Positions 8,539-18,311 of a stretch of DNA of 64,000 bases are shown here, in pieces (the first letter of the stretch is position 1; each line of letters begins with the position of its first letter). Made by a program: the position numbers and the translations under genes. The notes beneath the pieces are model-generated. The model was not told where the DNA came from. It saw only the letters and a list, made by a program, of their open reading frames with translations, and searched no databases. Origin of the DNA: Taishania sp965247975 (GTDB taxonomy: Bacteria; Bacteroidota; Bacteroidia; Flavobacteriales_D; Crocinitomicaceae); NCBI GenBank assembly GCA_965247975.1, contig OZ252050.1, positions 2,418,001 through 2,482,000 of the forward strand. Direction: 5' to 3'.

Positions 8539-11500
8539 ATGAATCAAACTACACTATTTTCTTTGAAAGCCTGTTTTAAAAGCCTAAAAATCGTTTTTAG
8601 TCTTTTACTCTTGTCTGCAGGTGTCAACGCCCAAATAAACATTGATAGTTTGGCCGTTTGTTATTCGACTTATTTGGGCGGAAATAGTGAGGATGATTAT
8701 GCACAAGTAAAAGTTGCTCCTGATGGCTCAATTTATGTAATTGGCTTGACTTATTCATCAAATTTGCCTGTCACAAGCGATGCGCCACAGCTCAATTTTT
8801 CAGGCGGAGTCAGATACAATTCATTTCAAACTGGCATTTATGACCCAAGCGTTGTGCAAGTAACACCCGTGGGATACGCTGTCACTTTTATAGAACATGA
8901 TTTGTTCATTTCAAAATTTACTCCTAGCGGAGATTTGATTTTTTGCACTTATTGGGGTGGAACAGGACAAGAAGGTAACTTTGATTTCCACTTTGATAAT
9001 CAAGGAGCTTTGTACATTGCTTTTTCATCCTTTTCTAACGACATTAATGTTCCTAATGGTGTTTCTGAATATAGTTATGGAGCTACGGCTAACGGAGCTA
9101 ACACCTATGTGACTAAATTCAATAGCGCAGGTCAAGTCGTTTTTAACACAATAATTAATGGCTTGCATTATGGTCAAAATTATGCAAACAGTACTCCTCG
9201 AATTAGACTAGATGGAAAATTAAACAATTTACACTTTGATGCTAATGGGAATATTTTTGTTGTTGGCATGGGGCATAGCAATTTTTATGTGACAAATGAC
9301 GCGGCCCAACCTACAGTGCAATCTCCACCTGGTGGAGCTTTTGCGGCTGATGTAGCTTTTTGCAAACTGAATAATAGCGGTCAATTAACATACGCGACTT
9401 TTTGGGGGAACTCTACTGTTTCTTTTGGTTTTGGAGAATCTAATGTGGGTTCATGCATAGATGATCAAGGAAATTTAATTATTTCAGGAATTACAAGTCT
9501 AACAAATTTCCCTACAACCAGCAATGCTTTTCAAAGTCAGCTTTCGGGTTCAACAGATATCTTTGTTGCTAAGTTTAATAACCAAGGACAAATAGTTTTT
9601 TCAACTTTAATCGGTGGTTCCCAAGCCGATTTTATTTCTTTAAATCAAGGTGGTGTTAGTAACTATGTTGCTCATGTTGTTCTCAACAAAACCGATAATT
9701 CAGGCAATATTTATTTGGTCTCATCCACATATTCTTCCAACTTCCCGACCACGTTAAACGCAGCGTATCCCTCCCCACAAGGTATAAATGTGGGTGGGAA
9801 TCTTATGGATATTGTGTTGACCAAATTTTCTCCTTCAGGAAATTTGCTTTATTCCTCTTATCTTGGAGGTTTGTCCCAAGATTATGTTAGTCAGTTGGAA
9901 ATAAAAAATGGAAGTGTGTATTTGGCGGGTGCCGCATCTAAAAATTTCCCGTCCACCTTTGGAGTTGTAGAGCCTGTATTTGGTTTTATGAATACTCCCA
10001 GTTCTAGAGCCTTTGTGACGCGTTTAAATCTAGAATGTCAAATCCAATTTTCAACCTTTTGGGGCGGACCTAACGACATAAATTCACGTATTCAAGAATT
10101 AAATGTTTCAGACAACGGTAACATAACGTTTTCGGGGAGAGCTGGTAACGGAATGATTGTCACTCCTGGGGCGCCTCAACCAATGTCGATATCAAGTGAT
10201 TATTGGAATTCAAACAGATTTATTGCACGATTGAATAACAACGGTCAGTTAATTTTCTCAAGCTTTTGGGGTTTAGAAAATGGCAAAGCAGATTTAGCTC
10301 TAGATAATTTCGGTGGAATTTATTTAGCGAGAACAAGTGAATTTGATCTTGATAGTGTTACTAATACCCCTGTACCAGACGTTATAATTACACCTGACGC
10401 TTTTCAATTGGAAAATGGTTTTGACTCAAGTGTTAATACCTTGAATGGGGCTGTAAGCACGAATGGTCAATTCACGTCATATAATCCTCCGTATATTTAT
10501 TCAGGTTGGTCAGATGTAACTTTATCGATTTTTCGACCTTTAGCAATTTGGGAAGATACACTAAACTCCATTTCGCCTTCGCTAATTACTGGTTGCATTG
10601 GAGGTCCAGCTCAAATCATAACTGGTAACCCTATACTGGCGGCAGGCGCCTATTTACCTCAATATCAATGGCAGATTACAACAGTAGATCCAAGTGCTTC
10701 AAATTTTGATCCACTCACAGACTGGCAGAATATCCCTTTTGCGATACAACAAAATTACACACCTTCTATTCTAAGCTCTAATCGATGGTATCGAAGGCTT
10801 TTGATGAGTAATGGCCCTCAAAGTTGCAGTCAGGTTAATGCCCCACTCGCTATAATTTCGACTTCCAACATTACCTTGGTCCAAGGTAACTCGTTTATTG
10901 CGCCTCAAATATCAGTTGGTGATGACATCTTCACTTGCCCACTAACGCCGACTCCAATCGCAATAAATGCGCCCATTTCGGGTGGGACACCTCCTTTTCA
11001 ATTCGATTGGGATTTCGAAAATTTTTTGAATTATGACAATGTTCTGAACCCAATTGCAACTATTCCGTCTAATACAACCTTTACGCTTGAAGTTATTGAT
11101 GCAAATGGCTGCGTAAACTTTGGACAAATGGAACTTTTCGCATTTGCATTAGATGCAGGAACGAATACAACAATTTGTTTGGGTGATACCGTTCAATTAG
11201 GCACACTGCCGAACGTGGGCGAGCCTGCAACTTATTCTTGGTCGCCATCTACTGGATTAAGTTGCTCCAATTGTCCTTATCCGTTAGCAAGTCCAACTGT
11301 CACAACCACTTATACAATAACCAAAAGTATAACTTTACCAGACGGTACTATTTGCTCTTATTCCGATTCGGTCACAATTTCGCTGCCTCAACCTCCAACA
11401 TCTATAGATGATGTAGTAGTATGTCATGATGAAGTTGCCAATACATTTCCAATCGGAAACCAAGCTCTGCCAGGTTATAATTATTCTTGGTTTCCCCAAC

Positions 11501-14500
11501 AATGGTTGAATGATTACAATGTTGCGCTGCCTACCTTCAATTCCTTGAATTATTTTTTATTCAATACCTCTCCGCAATTTGCAAATCCGTTTATGTATGT
11601 GCGAACAACTACCGATGGAACATGCACGTGGACAGACACCATGAATATTTATATGATCCGCGCTAGCATAGGTGAAGATGGATGTTTACCTACCGATTTA
11701 GGTTACGATTGGCATCCTCAGATTCCTGCCACCTATTCTTGGACCTGTTTAAGTGGTGATTGCAATTTTGCAATGCCATTAGACGGTCCAACAAATCATA
11801 TTGAATCGTCTACATCACAAACTGCTGTTGTTCAATTAGAGGTTTGCTATCAAGGAGTTTGTTGCACAGATGTAGTTGAAGTCAGAAATTGCAATGAAGG
11901 TTCTTGTCAAGGTCAATCAGATTTTTGCACTTTATCAATAAATTATGATAGCAATTGTCCAATACTTCCCCTAACATTAACCGCGGTTGGCGAATTTTCA
12001 GGATTACCGTCGTTCGTAGATCCTAATTTGATTGAGTACTTTTGGTCGCCAACTGCAAACTTCAGCAATCCAAATGCTTCAACAACTTCATTAATATCTA
12101 ATACTGAAGACTTTTATGTGGTTTACATATCTCATCCATTTCTTCCTGGAGAATTTTGTTGGGATACTATCGCAATACCAGCCGTTGTACCTCCCGTTTT
12201 TAATCCAAGCGGCGGGGCATTGTGTAACATAGGTGATTCAGTTGCTATTGGATCTCAAGCCATTTCAAATTATCTTTACTCGTGGACTGGACCAAGCGGG
12301 CAAACTTTTGCAGAGAGCAATCCAGTTGTCAATGTTCAAGGTGTTTACGAATATGAAGTAACAGATATTATCACAGGCTGTGAAATTGATAGTTCAGTTA
12401 TAGTTGCAAGTCCTATAATTGCAGATGCTGGTCCGGATCAAGTAGTTTGCCCTACATCTATTGCTCAAATCGGCACACCTGATTCAAGCGCAGGTCTTTG
12501 GCAATACGAGTGGCAACCATTATTTGCTCCTTGGCAGAATGGAACCGATGAATTTAGTCCTCAACCTGAAGTACTTGTAGCATCAAATTTAACTTTTATA
12601 CTCACGGTTTCAGATTCTATCACTGGTTGTTCAAACGTTGACTCAGTTAATCTTATCATCGATGCCCAAGGACCTTCTATTGAAATTGAAGATGCAATTG
12701 TTTGCAGCGGAATGGGAGTAGCCATTGGACCTGACCCAATTTTTGGGGCTCTGTATAGTTGGTCACCATCGAGTGGTTTAAGTTGCGACGATTGCCCCAA
12801 TCCGATTGCTTCTCCAAATGTGAGCACTACTTATACTGTTAGTATTGGATTACCAGGAAATTGCACACCTTTTGTTGGTGAAATTATGGTTTCTGTTATA
12901 AATACGCCTCCTTTGGAGATCTCCCCAATACTCAAGTGTGTTTATGAAACAGTTGAATTGAATCCTTCACTAATCGGTTTGTGCGCTGGTTGTAACTATA
13001 ATTGGTCACCATCATCTGGCTTGAATTCAGCGAATTTAATAAATCCATCTTGTTCGACAACTTCAAATGTGAATTACACTTTGACAGTAACAGACACGAA
13101 TGGTTGCCAACAAACTGGAACTGTTCCAGTAGATATCAGTCCAGCTTTATCGATTAATTTGGCAAGCGTGGCTAAGTGTGCTATGCAACCGATTGCATTA
13201 AATCCAAATGGAGTTGGTTGTGTAGGCTGTAACTACCTATGGTCTCCGAGCAATGGTTTGTTGAGTCCAACATTACAAAATCCCACAACAAGTTCGAACC
13301 AAATTAGTCAATATACTTTAACCATCAACTACCCTGATGGTTGCCAAGAAGTGGGAGTTGTAGGAGTAAACATTATACCTACATTTATCCATCCTCCTCA
13401 AACCATAGAAAAGTGCAAAATAAGTTCTGTCCCTTTAAACCCAAATCTTATAGGTTCATGTATAGGTTGTACTTACAACTGGAGTCCAAGCTTTGGTATT
13501 AGTTCAAACTCTGCAATCAATCCAAATGTTACAGTGCAGCAAAATCAAATTTACACACTTACTGTTACCAAACCTGATGGATGCCTTGAAACTATGCAAG
13601 TTACTGTAAATGTTACGCCTTCGGTTCCAATAGTAATACCTCCAATTGAGAAATGTCCGTCAAGTTCAGTTCCACTAAATTCTACGTTGGTAGGTCAGTG
13701 CGTCGGTTGCACATATCAATGGTCTCCGACAACATTGTTAAGCTCGGCAAACACACTCAATCCGAACACGTCCAGAACAACAAATGGCATCCACACATTG
13801 ACCGTCACGCAACCAAATGGTTGTCAGTTAACAGGTAGTGTTTTAGTGACAGTGATTCCGACAACGATTTTAGAAATACCAACAGTGTATAAATGTTCTA
13901 ATACAACTGTTCCGCTGAATCCCGATTCGGTTGGTATTTGCTCGGGTTGCACGTACACTTGGTCGCCATCTAGTTTTTTATCTTCAACAACTAACATTAA
14001 TCCGAATACTTCACGTCCTTCAAACGGATCCTACACATTAAACGTAAACAATCCCAATGGTTGCAGCGCAACTGGCAATGTTCTGGTATTAATGGATCAA
14101 ACTCCAATTACCATCCCACCTGTTGTTCGATGCAATGATGGCAGTTCGGTGAGCCTAAATCCATCTCTTGTTGGTGAGTGTGTCGGTTGCAGCTACTTCT
14201 GGTATCCGAGTACTGGACTTTCAGGCAATTACATCATCAACCCAAGTACAACATCATATAACACGAGCTATTCACTAACAATAAGTTTACCAAACACTTG
14301 CCAAGAAACAGGTGTCGTGAATGTAAGCTCTGCACAACCATCAGCAGTCAATTCATCCGTTAGTGTTTGTCTTGGTTCATCAGTTCCAATTAGCGTAATT
14401 AATCCTAATCTCAGTTCAACTTATAGTTGGACGCCTAATGTAAGCTTGAGTAATTCAACAGGAACCCAAACAATTTATACTGCTAACAACGCTAATAGTC

Positions 14501-16308
14501 AATATTTAACCTTAATCGAAAATCAAGTGCTGCCAAGTGGACAGACCTGTGTGCTTAACACACCAATTATCGTAAATGTATTAGGCACAGATTTAAGTTC
14601 AGTAAACCAAAATCTCAATCTTTGTGAAAACACTTGCGAAGAAATTGGTTTACCTGCAGAAAACGGTGTGAGTTATTTTTGGTCTCCAACAGACGATTTG
14701 AGCTGTTCAAATTGCTCCAATCCACTTGCTTGCCCAGGCGAAAACTCTCAATATACTCTAACTGCAATTCATAATAGTTCTGGCTGCATGTCCCAAACAA
14801 ATGTGAATCTTACTTTATATGAAATAGCTGTTCCTCAAACTACCCTGAATGATATAACTGTCTGTGATAACCAAATTGTACCGTTGGATTTGCAAATTGA
14901 CCCACCAGGACAATATGTTTATTCGTGGACTCCGGCAAACTTGGTGTCTAATCCATCTATTCAATCACCAAGCGTAAATACCTCTAATTTGGCTCTTGGA
15001 AACACTGCTTTTACAGTAAACGTTACGGACAATTTCACTGGTTGTGCTGGAATAATAGATTCCATATTGATTAACGTTATTAATAATTCTCAAAACATTA
15101 ATCTTTTAGTAAATTCGTGCGGTCCTTATACGTCGTCAACTGGGTTGATTTATGAGAATTCAGGGATTTATAATTATCTTGTCCCAAATTCTTTTGGCTG
15201 TGATTCTTCAGTAACTCTGAATTTAACAATTAATCAACCAACTAGCGCAATTGTAAATATGGGTTCTTGCGAATCTTTCACTTGGCCATTAAACGGGAAT
15301 ACATACAACGAATCTGGAAGCTATACGACTATTCTTCAAAATGCAACAGGTTGTGATTCCATTGTAACACTGAATTTAACGATTAATCAATCAACGAATT
15401 CTTTTGTGAACGTAAGCGCTTGCGAATCCTACACTTGGCCACAAACTGGATTAACTTACAATGAATCAGGGAACTATATTGATTTCAATCAAAATGCTGC
15501 AGGTTGTGATTCTTTAGTAACTCTGAATTTAACAATTAATCAACCTACTAGCGCTATTGCTAATATAAGTTCTTGCGAATCTTACACTTGGCCACTAAAC
15601 GGAATCACTTACACCCAATCTGGCAGCTTTTCTGCGATCATTCAAAATGCAGCAGGTTGCGATTCCTTAGTAACAATTAATTTGACTATTGTTCAACCAA
15701 GTTATTCATCGATAAACCAAAATGCATGTGATGAATATTATTGGTCCGCAATTAACGAAACACTCACTGAATCAGGAGCATACACTACTGTTCTTACAAA
15801 TACTGCAGGATGTGACTCCATAGTTACCTTAAACTTAGTAATCTCAGATTTTAGCGTTGACGTGATTATTACGAATAATACCACACTTACTGCAAGTGCA
15901 GGTATAACTTTTCAATGGGTGAATTGTCCGCTGTTTGATGCAATACCTTCTGCTACGAATCAAATCTATTCAATGACACAAAATGGGCATTATGCCGTAA
16001 TTGCAGCGGATGCTAGTGGTTGCGTAGATACTTCTTTGTGTGTTTATTCAAATGGAGTTGGAATAGAAAATCAGTATTTGACACAAACCATGATTTATCC
16101 CAATCCAACTTTTGACCACATTACGATTGAGTTTATTGGTGCACATGCTGATTTAGAGCTTTACGAAGCACAAGGAAAACTAGTAAGAAAAGCTACTATT
16201 CTGAGTGGTGATCAACTTTCTCTCGTAAATGAGCCTTGTGGAGTTTATTTTGTTCGGATTATCTCAGAAACAGGCTCATACATTCATCGAGTCGTGAAAC
16301 AACGGTAA
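8539..16308 (+). CDS. Giant T9SS-exported repeat protein (SBBP propeller, Ig/PKD-like repeats, type A sorting domain)
   Basis: This is a 2589-residue surface or secreted protein. After a signal peptide (about 1-31, ending GVNAQ) residues about 40-620 contain SBBP-type beta-propeller repeats with recurrent YLGG/FWGG and FSTLIGG-like words. From about 700 onward come Ig/PKD-like modules with the recurrent phrase WSPSTGLSC and Cys-Cys pairs. Six tandem copies of an 80-residue module lie at 12.9-14.3 kb, and five copies of a 51-residue module (GCDSxVTLNLTI) at 15.1-15.85 kb. The last about 75 residues (YPNPTFDHITIEF...) are a T9SS type A sorting domain ending VVKQR. Family knowledge suggests a cell-surface adhesin or stalk-like protein; the ligand is unknown. 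Confidence 0.9.
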   Translation: MNQTTLFSLKACFKSLKIVFSLLLLSAGVNAQINIDSLAVCYSTYLGGNSEDDYAQVKVAPDGSIYVIGLTYSSNLPVTSDAPQLNFSGGVRYNSFQTGIYDPSVVQVTPVGYAVTFIEHDLFISKFTPSGDLIFCTYWGGTGQEGNFDFHFDNQGALYIAFSSFSNDINVPNGVSEYSYGATANGANTYVTKFNSAGQVVFNTIINGLHYGQNYANSTPRIRLDGKLNNLHFDANGNIFVVGMGHSNFYVTNDAAQPTVQSPPGGAFAADVAFCKLNNSGQLTYATFWGNSTVSFGFGESNVGSCIDDQGNLIISGITSLTNFPTTSNAFQSQLSGSTDIFVAKFNNQGQIVFSTLIGGSQADFISLNQGGVSNYVAHVVLNKTDNSGNIYLVSSTYSSNFPTTLNAAYPSPQGINVGGNLMDIVLTKFSPSGNLLYSSYLGGLSQDYVSQLEIKNGSVYLAGAASKNFPSTFGVVEPVFGFMNTPSSRAFVTRLNLECQIQFSTFWGGPNDINSRIQELNVSDNGNITFSGRAGNGMIVTPGAPQPMSISSDYWNSNRFIARLNNNGQLIFSSFWGLENGKADLALDNFGGIYLARTSEFDLDSVTNTPVPDVIITPDAFQLENGFDSSVNTLNGAVSTNGQFTSYNPPYIYSGWSDVTLSIFRPLAIWEDTLNSISPSLITGCIGGPAQIITGNPILAAGAYLPQYQWQITTVDPSASNFDPLTDWQNIPFAIQQNYTPSILSSNRWYRRLLMSNGPQSCSQVNAPLAIISTSNITLVQGNSFIAPQISVGDDIFTCPLTPTPIAINAPISGGTPPFQFDWDFENFLNYDNVLNPIATIPSNTTFTLEVIDANGCVNFGQMELFAFALDAGTNTTICLGDTVQLGTLPNVGEPATYSWSPSTGLSCSNCPYPLASPTVTTTYTITKSITLPDGTICSYSDSVTISLPQPPTSIDDVVVCHDEVANTFPIGNQALPGYNYSWFPQQWLNDYNVALPTFNSLNYFLFNTSPQFANPFMYVRTTTDGTCTWTDTMNIYMIRASIGEDGCLPTDLGYDWHPQIPATYSWTCLSGDCNFAMPLDGPTNHIESSTSQTAVVQLEVCYQGVCCTDVVEVRNCNEGSCQGQSDFCTLSINYDSNCPILPLTLTAVGEFSGLPSFVDPNLIEYFWSPTANFSNPNASTTSLISNTEDFYVVYISHPFLPGEFCWDTIAIPAVVPPVFNPSGGALCNIGDSVAIGSQAISNYLYSWTGPSGQTFAESNPVVNVQGVYEYEVTDIITGCEIDSSVIVASPIIADAGPDQVVCPTSIAQIGTPDSSAGLWQYEWQPLFAPWQNGTDEFSPQPEVLVASNLTFILTVSDSITGCSNVDSVNLIIDAQGPSIEIEDAIVCSGMGVAIGPDPIFGALYSWSPSSGLSCDDCPNPIASPNVSTTYTVSIGLPGNCTPFVGEIMVSVINTPPLEISPILKCVYETVELNPSLIGLCAGCNYNWSPSSGLNSANLINPSCSTTSNVNYTLTVTDTNGCQQTGTVPVDISPALSINLASVAKCAMQPIALNPNGVGCVGCNYLWSPSNGLLSPTLQNPTTSSNQISQYTLTINYPDGCQEVGVVGVNIIPTFIHPPQTIEKCKISSVPLNPNLIGSCIGCTYNWSPSFGISSNSAINPNVTVQQNQIYTLTVTKPDGCLETMQVTVNVTPSVPIVIPPIEKCPSSSVPLNSTLVGQCVGCTYQWSPTTLLSSANTLNPNTSRTTNGIHTLTVTQPNGCQLTGSVLVTVIPTTILEIPTVYKCSNTTVPLNPDSVGICSGCTYTWSPSSFLSSTTNINPNTSRPSNGSYTLNVNNPNGCSATGNVLVLMDQTPITIPPVVRCNDGSSVSLNPSLVGECVGCSYFWYPSTGLSGNYIINPSTTSYNTSYSLTISLPNTCQETGVVNVSSAQPSAVNSSVSVCLGSSVPISVINPNLSSTYSWTPNVSLSNSTGTQTIYTANNANSQYLTLIENQVLPSGQTCVLNTPIIVNVLGTDLSSVNQNLNLCENTCEEIGLPAENGVSYFWSPTDDLSCSNCSNPLACPGENSQYTLTAIHNSSGCMSQTNVNLTLYEIAVPQTTLNDITVCDNQIVPLDLQIDPPGQYVYSWTPANLVSNPSIQSPSVNTSNLALGNTAFTVNVTDNFTGCAGIIDSILINVINNSQNINLLVNSCGPYTSSTGLIYENSGIYNYLVPNSFGCDSSVTLNLTINQPTSAIVNMGSCESFTWPLNGNTYNESGSYTTILQNATGCDSIVTLNLTINQSTNSFVNVSACESYTWPQTGLTYNESGNYIDFNQNAAGCDSLVTLNLTINQPTSAIANISSCESYTWPLNGITYTQSGSFSAIIQNAAGCDSLVTINLTIVQPSYSSINQNACDEYYWSAINETLTESGAYTTVLTNTAGCDSIVTLNLVISDFSVDVIITNNTTLTASAGITFQWVNCPLFDAIPSATNQIYSMTQNGHYAVIAADASGCVDTSLCVYSNGVGIENQYLTQTMIYPNPTFDHITIEFIGAHADLELYEAQGKLVRKATILSGDQLSLVNEPCGVYFVRIISETGSYIHRVVKQR
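12910..14340 (+). repeat. Six tandem ~240-bp coding repeats
   Basis: The Lys/Arg-Cys anchor of each 79-80 residue module falls at 12934, 13174, 13411, 13651, 13891 and 14128, spaced 240, 237, 240, 240 and 237 bp. Each module has K/R-C, VPLNPxxxGxCxGCxYxWSP and NGCxxTG. Copies have diverged at DNA level, so they are old, but they keep strict length. Confidence 0.85.
15095..15850 (+). repeat. Five tandem ~153-bp coding repeats
   Basis: Anchoring cysteines lie at 15118, 15268, 15421, 15574 and 15727, spaced 150, 153, 153 and 153 bp. Each 51-residue unit reads SCESYTWP...GxYxxxxQNAxGCDSxVTLNLTI. Neighbouring copies are closer to each other than in the 240-bp array, suggesting more recent duplication. 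Confidence 0.85.
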
Positions 16309-16395
16309 TTTTGAAACAGTAAGTTTAAAGGAAATTCCTAGCGTTTAAAGGCATTGTAAGCATGTGTAAAATGTTCCTTTTCTTTAGTTGGAAAG

Positions 16396-16935
16396 CTAAA
16401 ATCTCCCTCCATAAAATTGTCTTCTTCTTACAATGAATGGAAACCTTTTACTCCAATAAAAGGCATATCTTCTTGTTGTCATAAATGGTTTTGGAGCTAC
16501 GCCCGGATATTTAGTGCTGGCAACAAAGCTAGAATCAGCAACAATTAGATCATTTAGTTGTGTCTCAAGACTAAGGTGTGTTATATTGGATGTATCTGGT
16601 CGAATTTCGGTCTTAGGAATGTTTTCGGTTTGACTGTTCAACTTTGAGAATTCTAATCCAAAAAAAGTTATCAAAGTCGCCAGCCAGTATTTATTCTTTT
16701 TTAATGGAGATAAATTGATGTTAGTTAAATTATGGTCGATTTGATCTGCCCTAAACCTGCCACATGCCGAACCCAATGATTTTTTGACGGTGTTAATTTC
16801 ATTAAAATTTTTATCTGTAAAATCATAGACTTCTTGTTTACAAACATCACAAAAACGTCCATTCTGGCTAACTTTCATCTCTTCCCAATCTTGGTTACAA
16901 ATGAAGTTCATCTTAACAACTTTAGCTTTTTGCAT
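16396..16935 (-). CDS. Membrane protein with N-terminal Cys cluster (Bacteroidota-type)
   Basis: This is a 179-residue protein. Residues 13-60 carry the pattern C-x4-W-x2-M-x6-GRFC-x2-C-x3-VYDFT followed by a CGRF word, a small Cys-rich domain I recognise as recurring in Bacteroidota proteins, often before a transmembrane helix. A single helix follows (about 83-98, YWLATLITFFGLEF), then a polar region with a basic, aromatic C-terminus (FPFIVRRRQFYGG). Metal binding by the four cysteines is inferred. The role is unknown. It is convergent with the giant T9SS gene. Confidence 0.6.
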   Translation of the reverse strand: MQKAKVVKMNFICNQDWEEMKVSQNGRFCDVCKQEVYDFTDKNFNEINTVKKSLGSACGRFRADQIDHNLTNINLSPLKKNKYWLATLITFFGLEFSKLNSQTENIPKTEIRPDTSNITHLSLETQLNDLIVADSSFVASTKYPGVAPKPFMTTRRYAFYWSKRFPFIVRRRQFYGGRF

Positions 16936-17489
16936 TTAAATTATTTATCAGCTTAAAATTAGTTTTTCATACAAAACTATTTGATTTCGAAATTAAAATA
17001 TTGACTCGTCGCTTACTTACCACATGTATCAAGTAGTTCCAGTAAATACAATTGATAATCAACTGATTAATTTAAACACTAAGAAGTGAAGGGAAATAAG
17101 GGTATGTGATTGACTTGTCTCTATACTTCATGCGAGATCATTAAGAACGCCGGCGGCGTTGTGATAAAGATATTCGATGCGCGAAATGCCACTAGTATTT
17201 TTCATGCAGATCTTAAAAAACCGCAAGGTTGGTCCTTAATTTTACAACGACTACGTAACTAGAAATTCAAATCCATAGTTGAATAATTACATTGGGTTAT
17301 TAGTTTACATCTCTTTATGTCCTAAACGCCTTAATGTTTAAAATTCAAATTAATCTGCTAGGGAATGATTTAGTGGTAAATTTGCGACGATTCAATTAAA
17401 ATACTTGAATTTTCATTATCGGTATGATAATATTAAAGAAACTGAAAGTTGGATTTTATTCAAAATCAAAAAAGCACAAGATCACAAAT
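16936..17489. other. 554-bp gene-poor gap with GC-rich hairpin and a possible 25-codon ORF
   Basis: No long frame is present. AACGCC-GGC-GGCGTT at 17146-17160 is a GC-rich hairpin unlike the AT-rich surroundings. TAAATTTG at 17377-17384 on the plus strand matches the -7 promoter consensus. It is followed by ATG 17424 opening a 25-codon basic frame (MIILKKLKVGFYSKSKKHK...) that stops at 17501 inside the end of the next minus-strand gene. Whether this makes a peptide or small RNA is unknown. Confidence 0.25.
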
Positions 17490-18146
17490 TCAATTATCTA
17501 ATAAATCAGTTTCTTCGGCTGAAATCGTATTGTAACCCTCAAAAACTGCATCACCATAACCAAGAACAGCAATGAAAATTTGATTAAGAAAAACAAGACC
17601 TACAGTAAAACCAGTATCTTTTCCGAATTTCTTAGCAATTGCATCAAACATCATTATCATAAAAACAAAGTTCGCAAATGGAATGATAAACATTGCTATC
17701 CACCACATTGGTTTTTGCGCTATTTGCAACATGACAATAATGTTATAGAATGGCACTATTGATGCCCAACCAGGTTTTCCTGCTTTTTCGAACATATACC
17801 ATGCACCTGTAAGGAGCAAAATGATCACTAGCAAGTAAATTGACATAATCATTTCCGGACTAAAATAAAATAGGATGAAACTAAAAGAACCAAATCCACT
17901 TTGAATTAAAATTTTTACTAAACCAATGAGAAAGTAAGCCACAATAACAATCGCTCCTGCTAAAAAGGCCTTTCTAAATTTTATTCTTTGTTGCTCGGCT
18001 TTATGGGTTTGAACAGTTGCAATAATTATCCCGAGAATAACAAAAATCCAATAAATATAAGGATAGTAAGTTAGATAGGAAACTAAAAAATTGAGAGCCA
18101 AAGCTCCTCCAAGCCAAAGTCCATAATTCTTTTGATAATTGTTCAC
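17490..18146 (-). CDS. Polytopic membrane protein, DUF5684-like
   Basis: This 218-residue protein has about six hydrophobic helices. The segment YMFEKAGKPGWASIVPFYN (about 117-135) followed by KPMWW and a further helix, then FGKDTGFTVGLVFLNQIF, is the DUF5684 signature. That signature is found alone or fused to signal peptidase I in Bacteroidota. Function is unknown; a role beside membrane protein processing has only fusion-based support. The tail is acidic (SAEETDLLDN). Confidence 0.7.
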   Translation of the reverse strand: MNNYQKNYGLWLGGALALNFLVSYLTYYPYIYWIFVILGIIIATVQTHKAEQQRIKFRKAFLAGAIVIVAYFLIGLVKILIQSGFGSFSFILFYFSPEMIMSIYLLVIILLLTGAWYMFEKAGKPGWASIVPFYNIIVMLQIAQKPMWWIAMFIIPFANFVFMIMMFDAIAKKFGKDTGFTVGLVFLNQIFIAVLGYGDAVFEGYNTISAEETDLLDN

Positions 18147-18251
18147 AAGCGTTTATTTAAATAATCGCGGAAATATAAGAAAGTATTTCTGATTTGAATT
18201 CGATCGTAAAATTGAAAGAATAAGACAACCCTCTTTCAAGCAAATAAAAGT

Positions 18252-18290
18252 CAAAAAAAAAAATCCTCAGCCATTCGACCAAGGATTTTT
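18252..18290 (-). terminator. Rho-independent terminator after mdh
   Basis: On the minus strand, just after the mdh stop, AAAAATCCT and AGGATTTTT form a stem around a 15-16 base loop, and the right arm runs into a long T tract. Confidence 0.7.
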
Positions 18291-18311
18291 CAATCTTATT
18301 TGAAATTGGAT

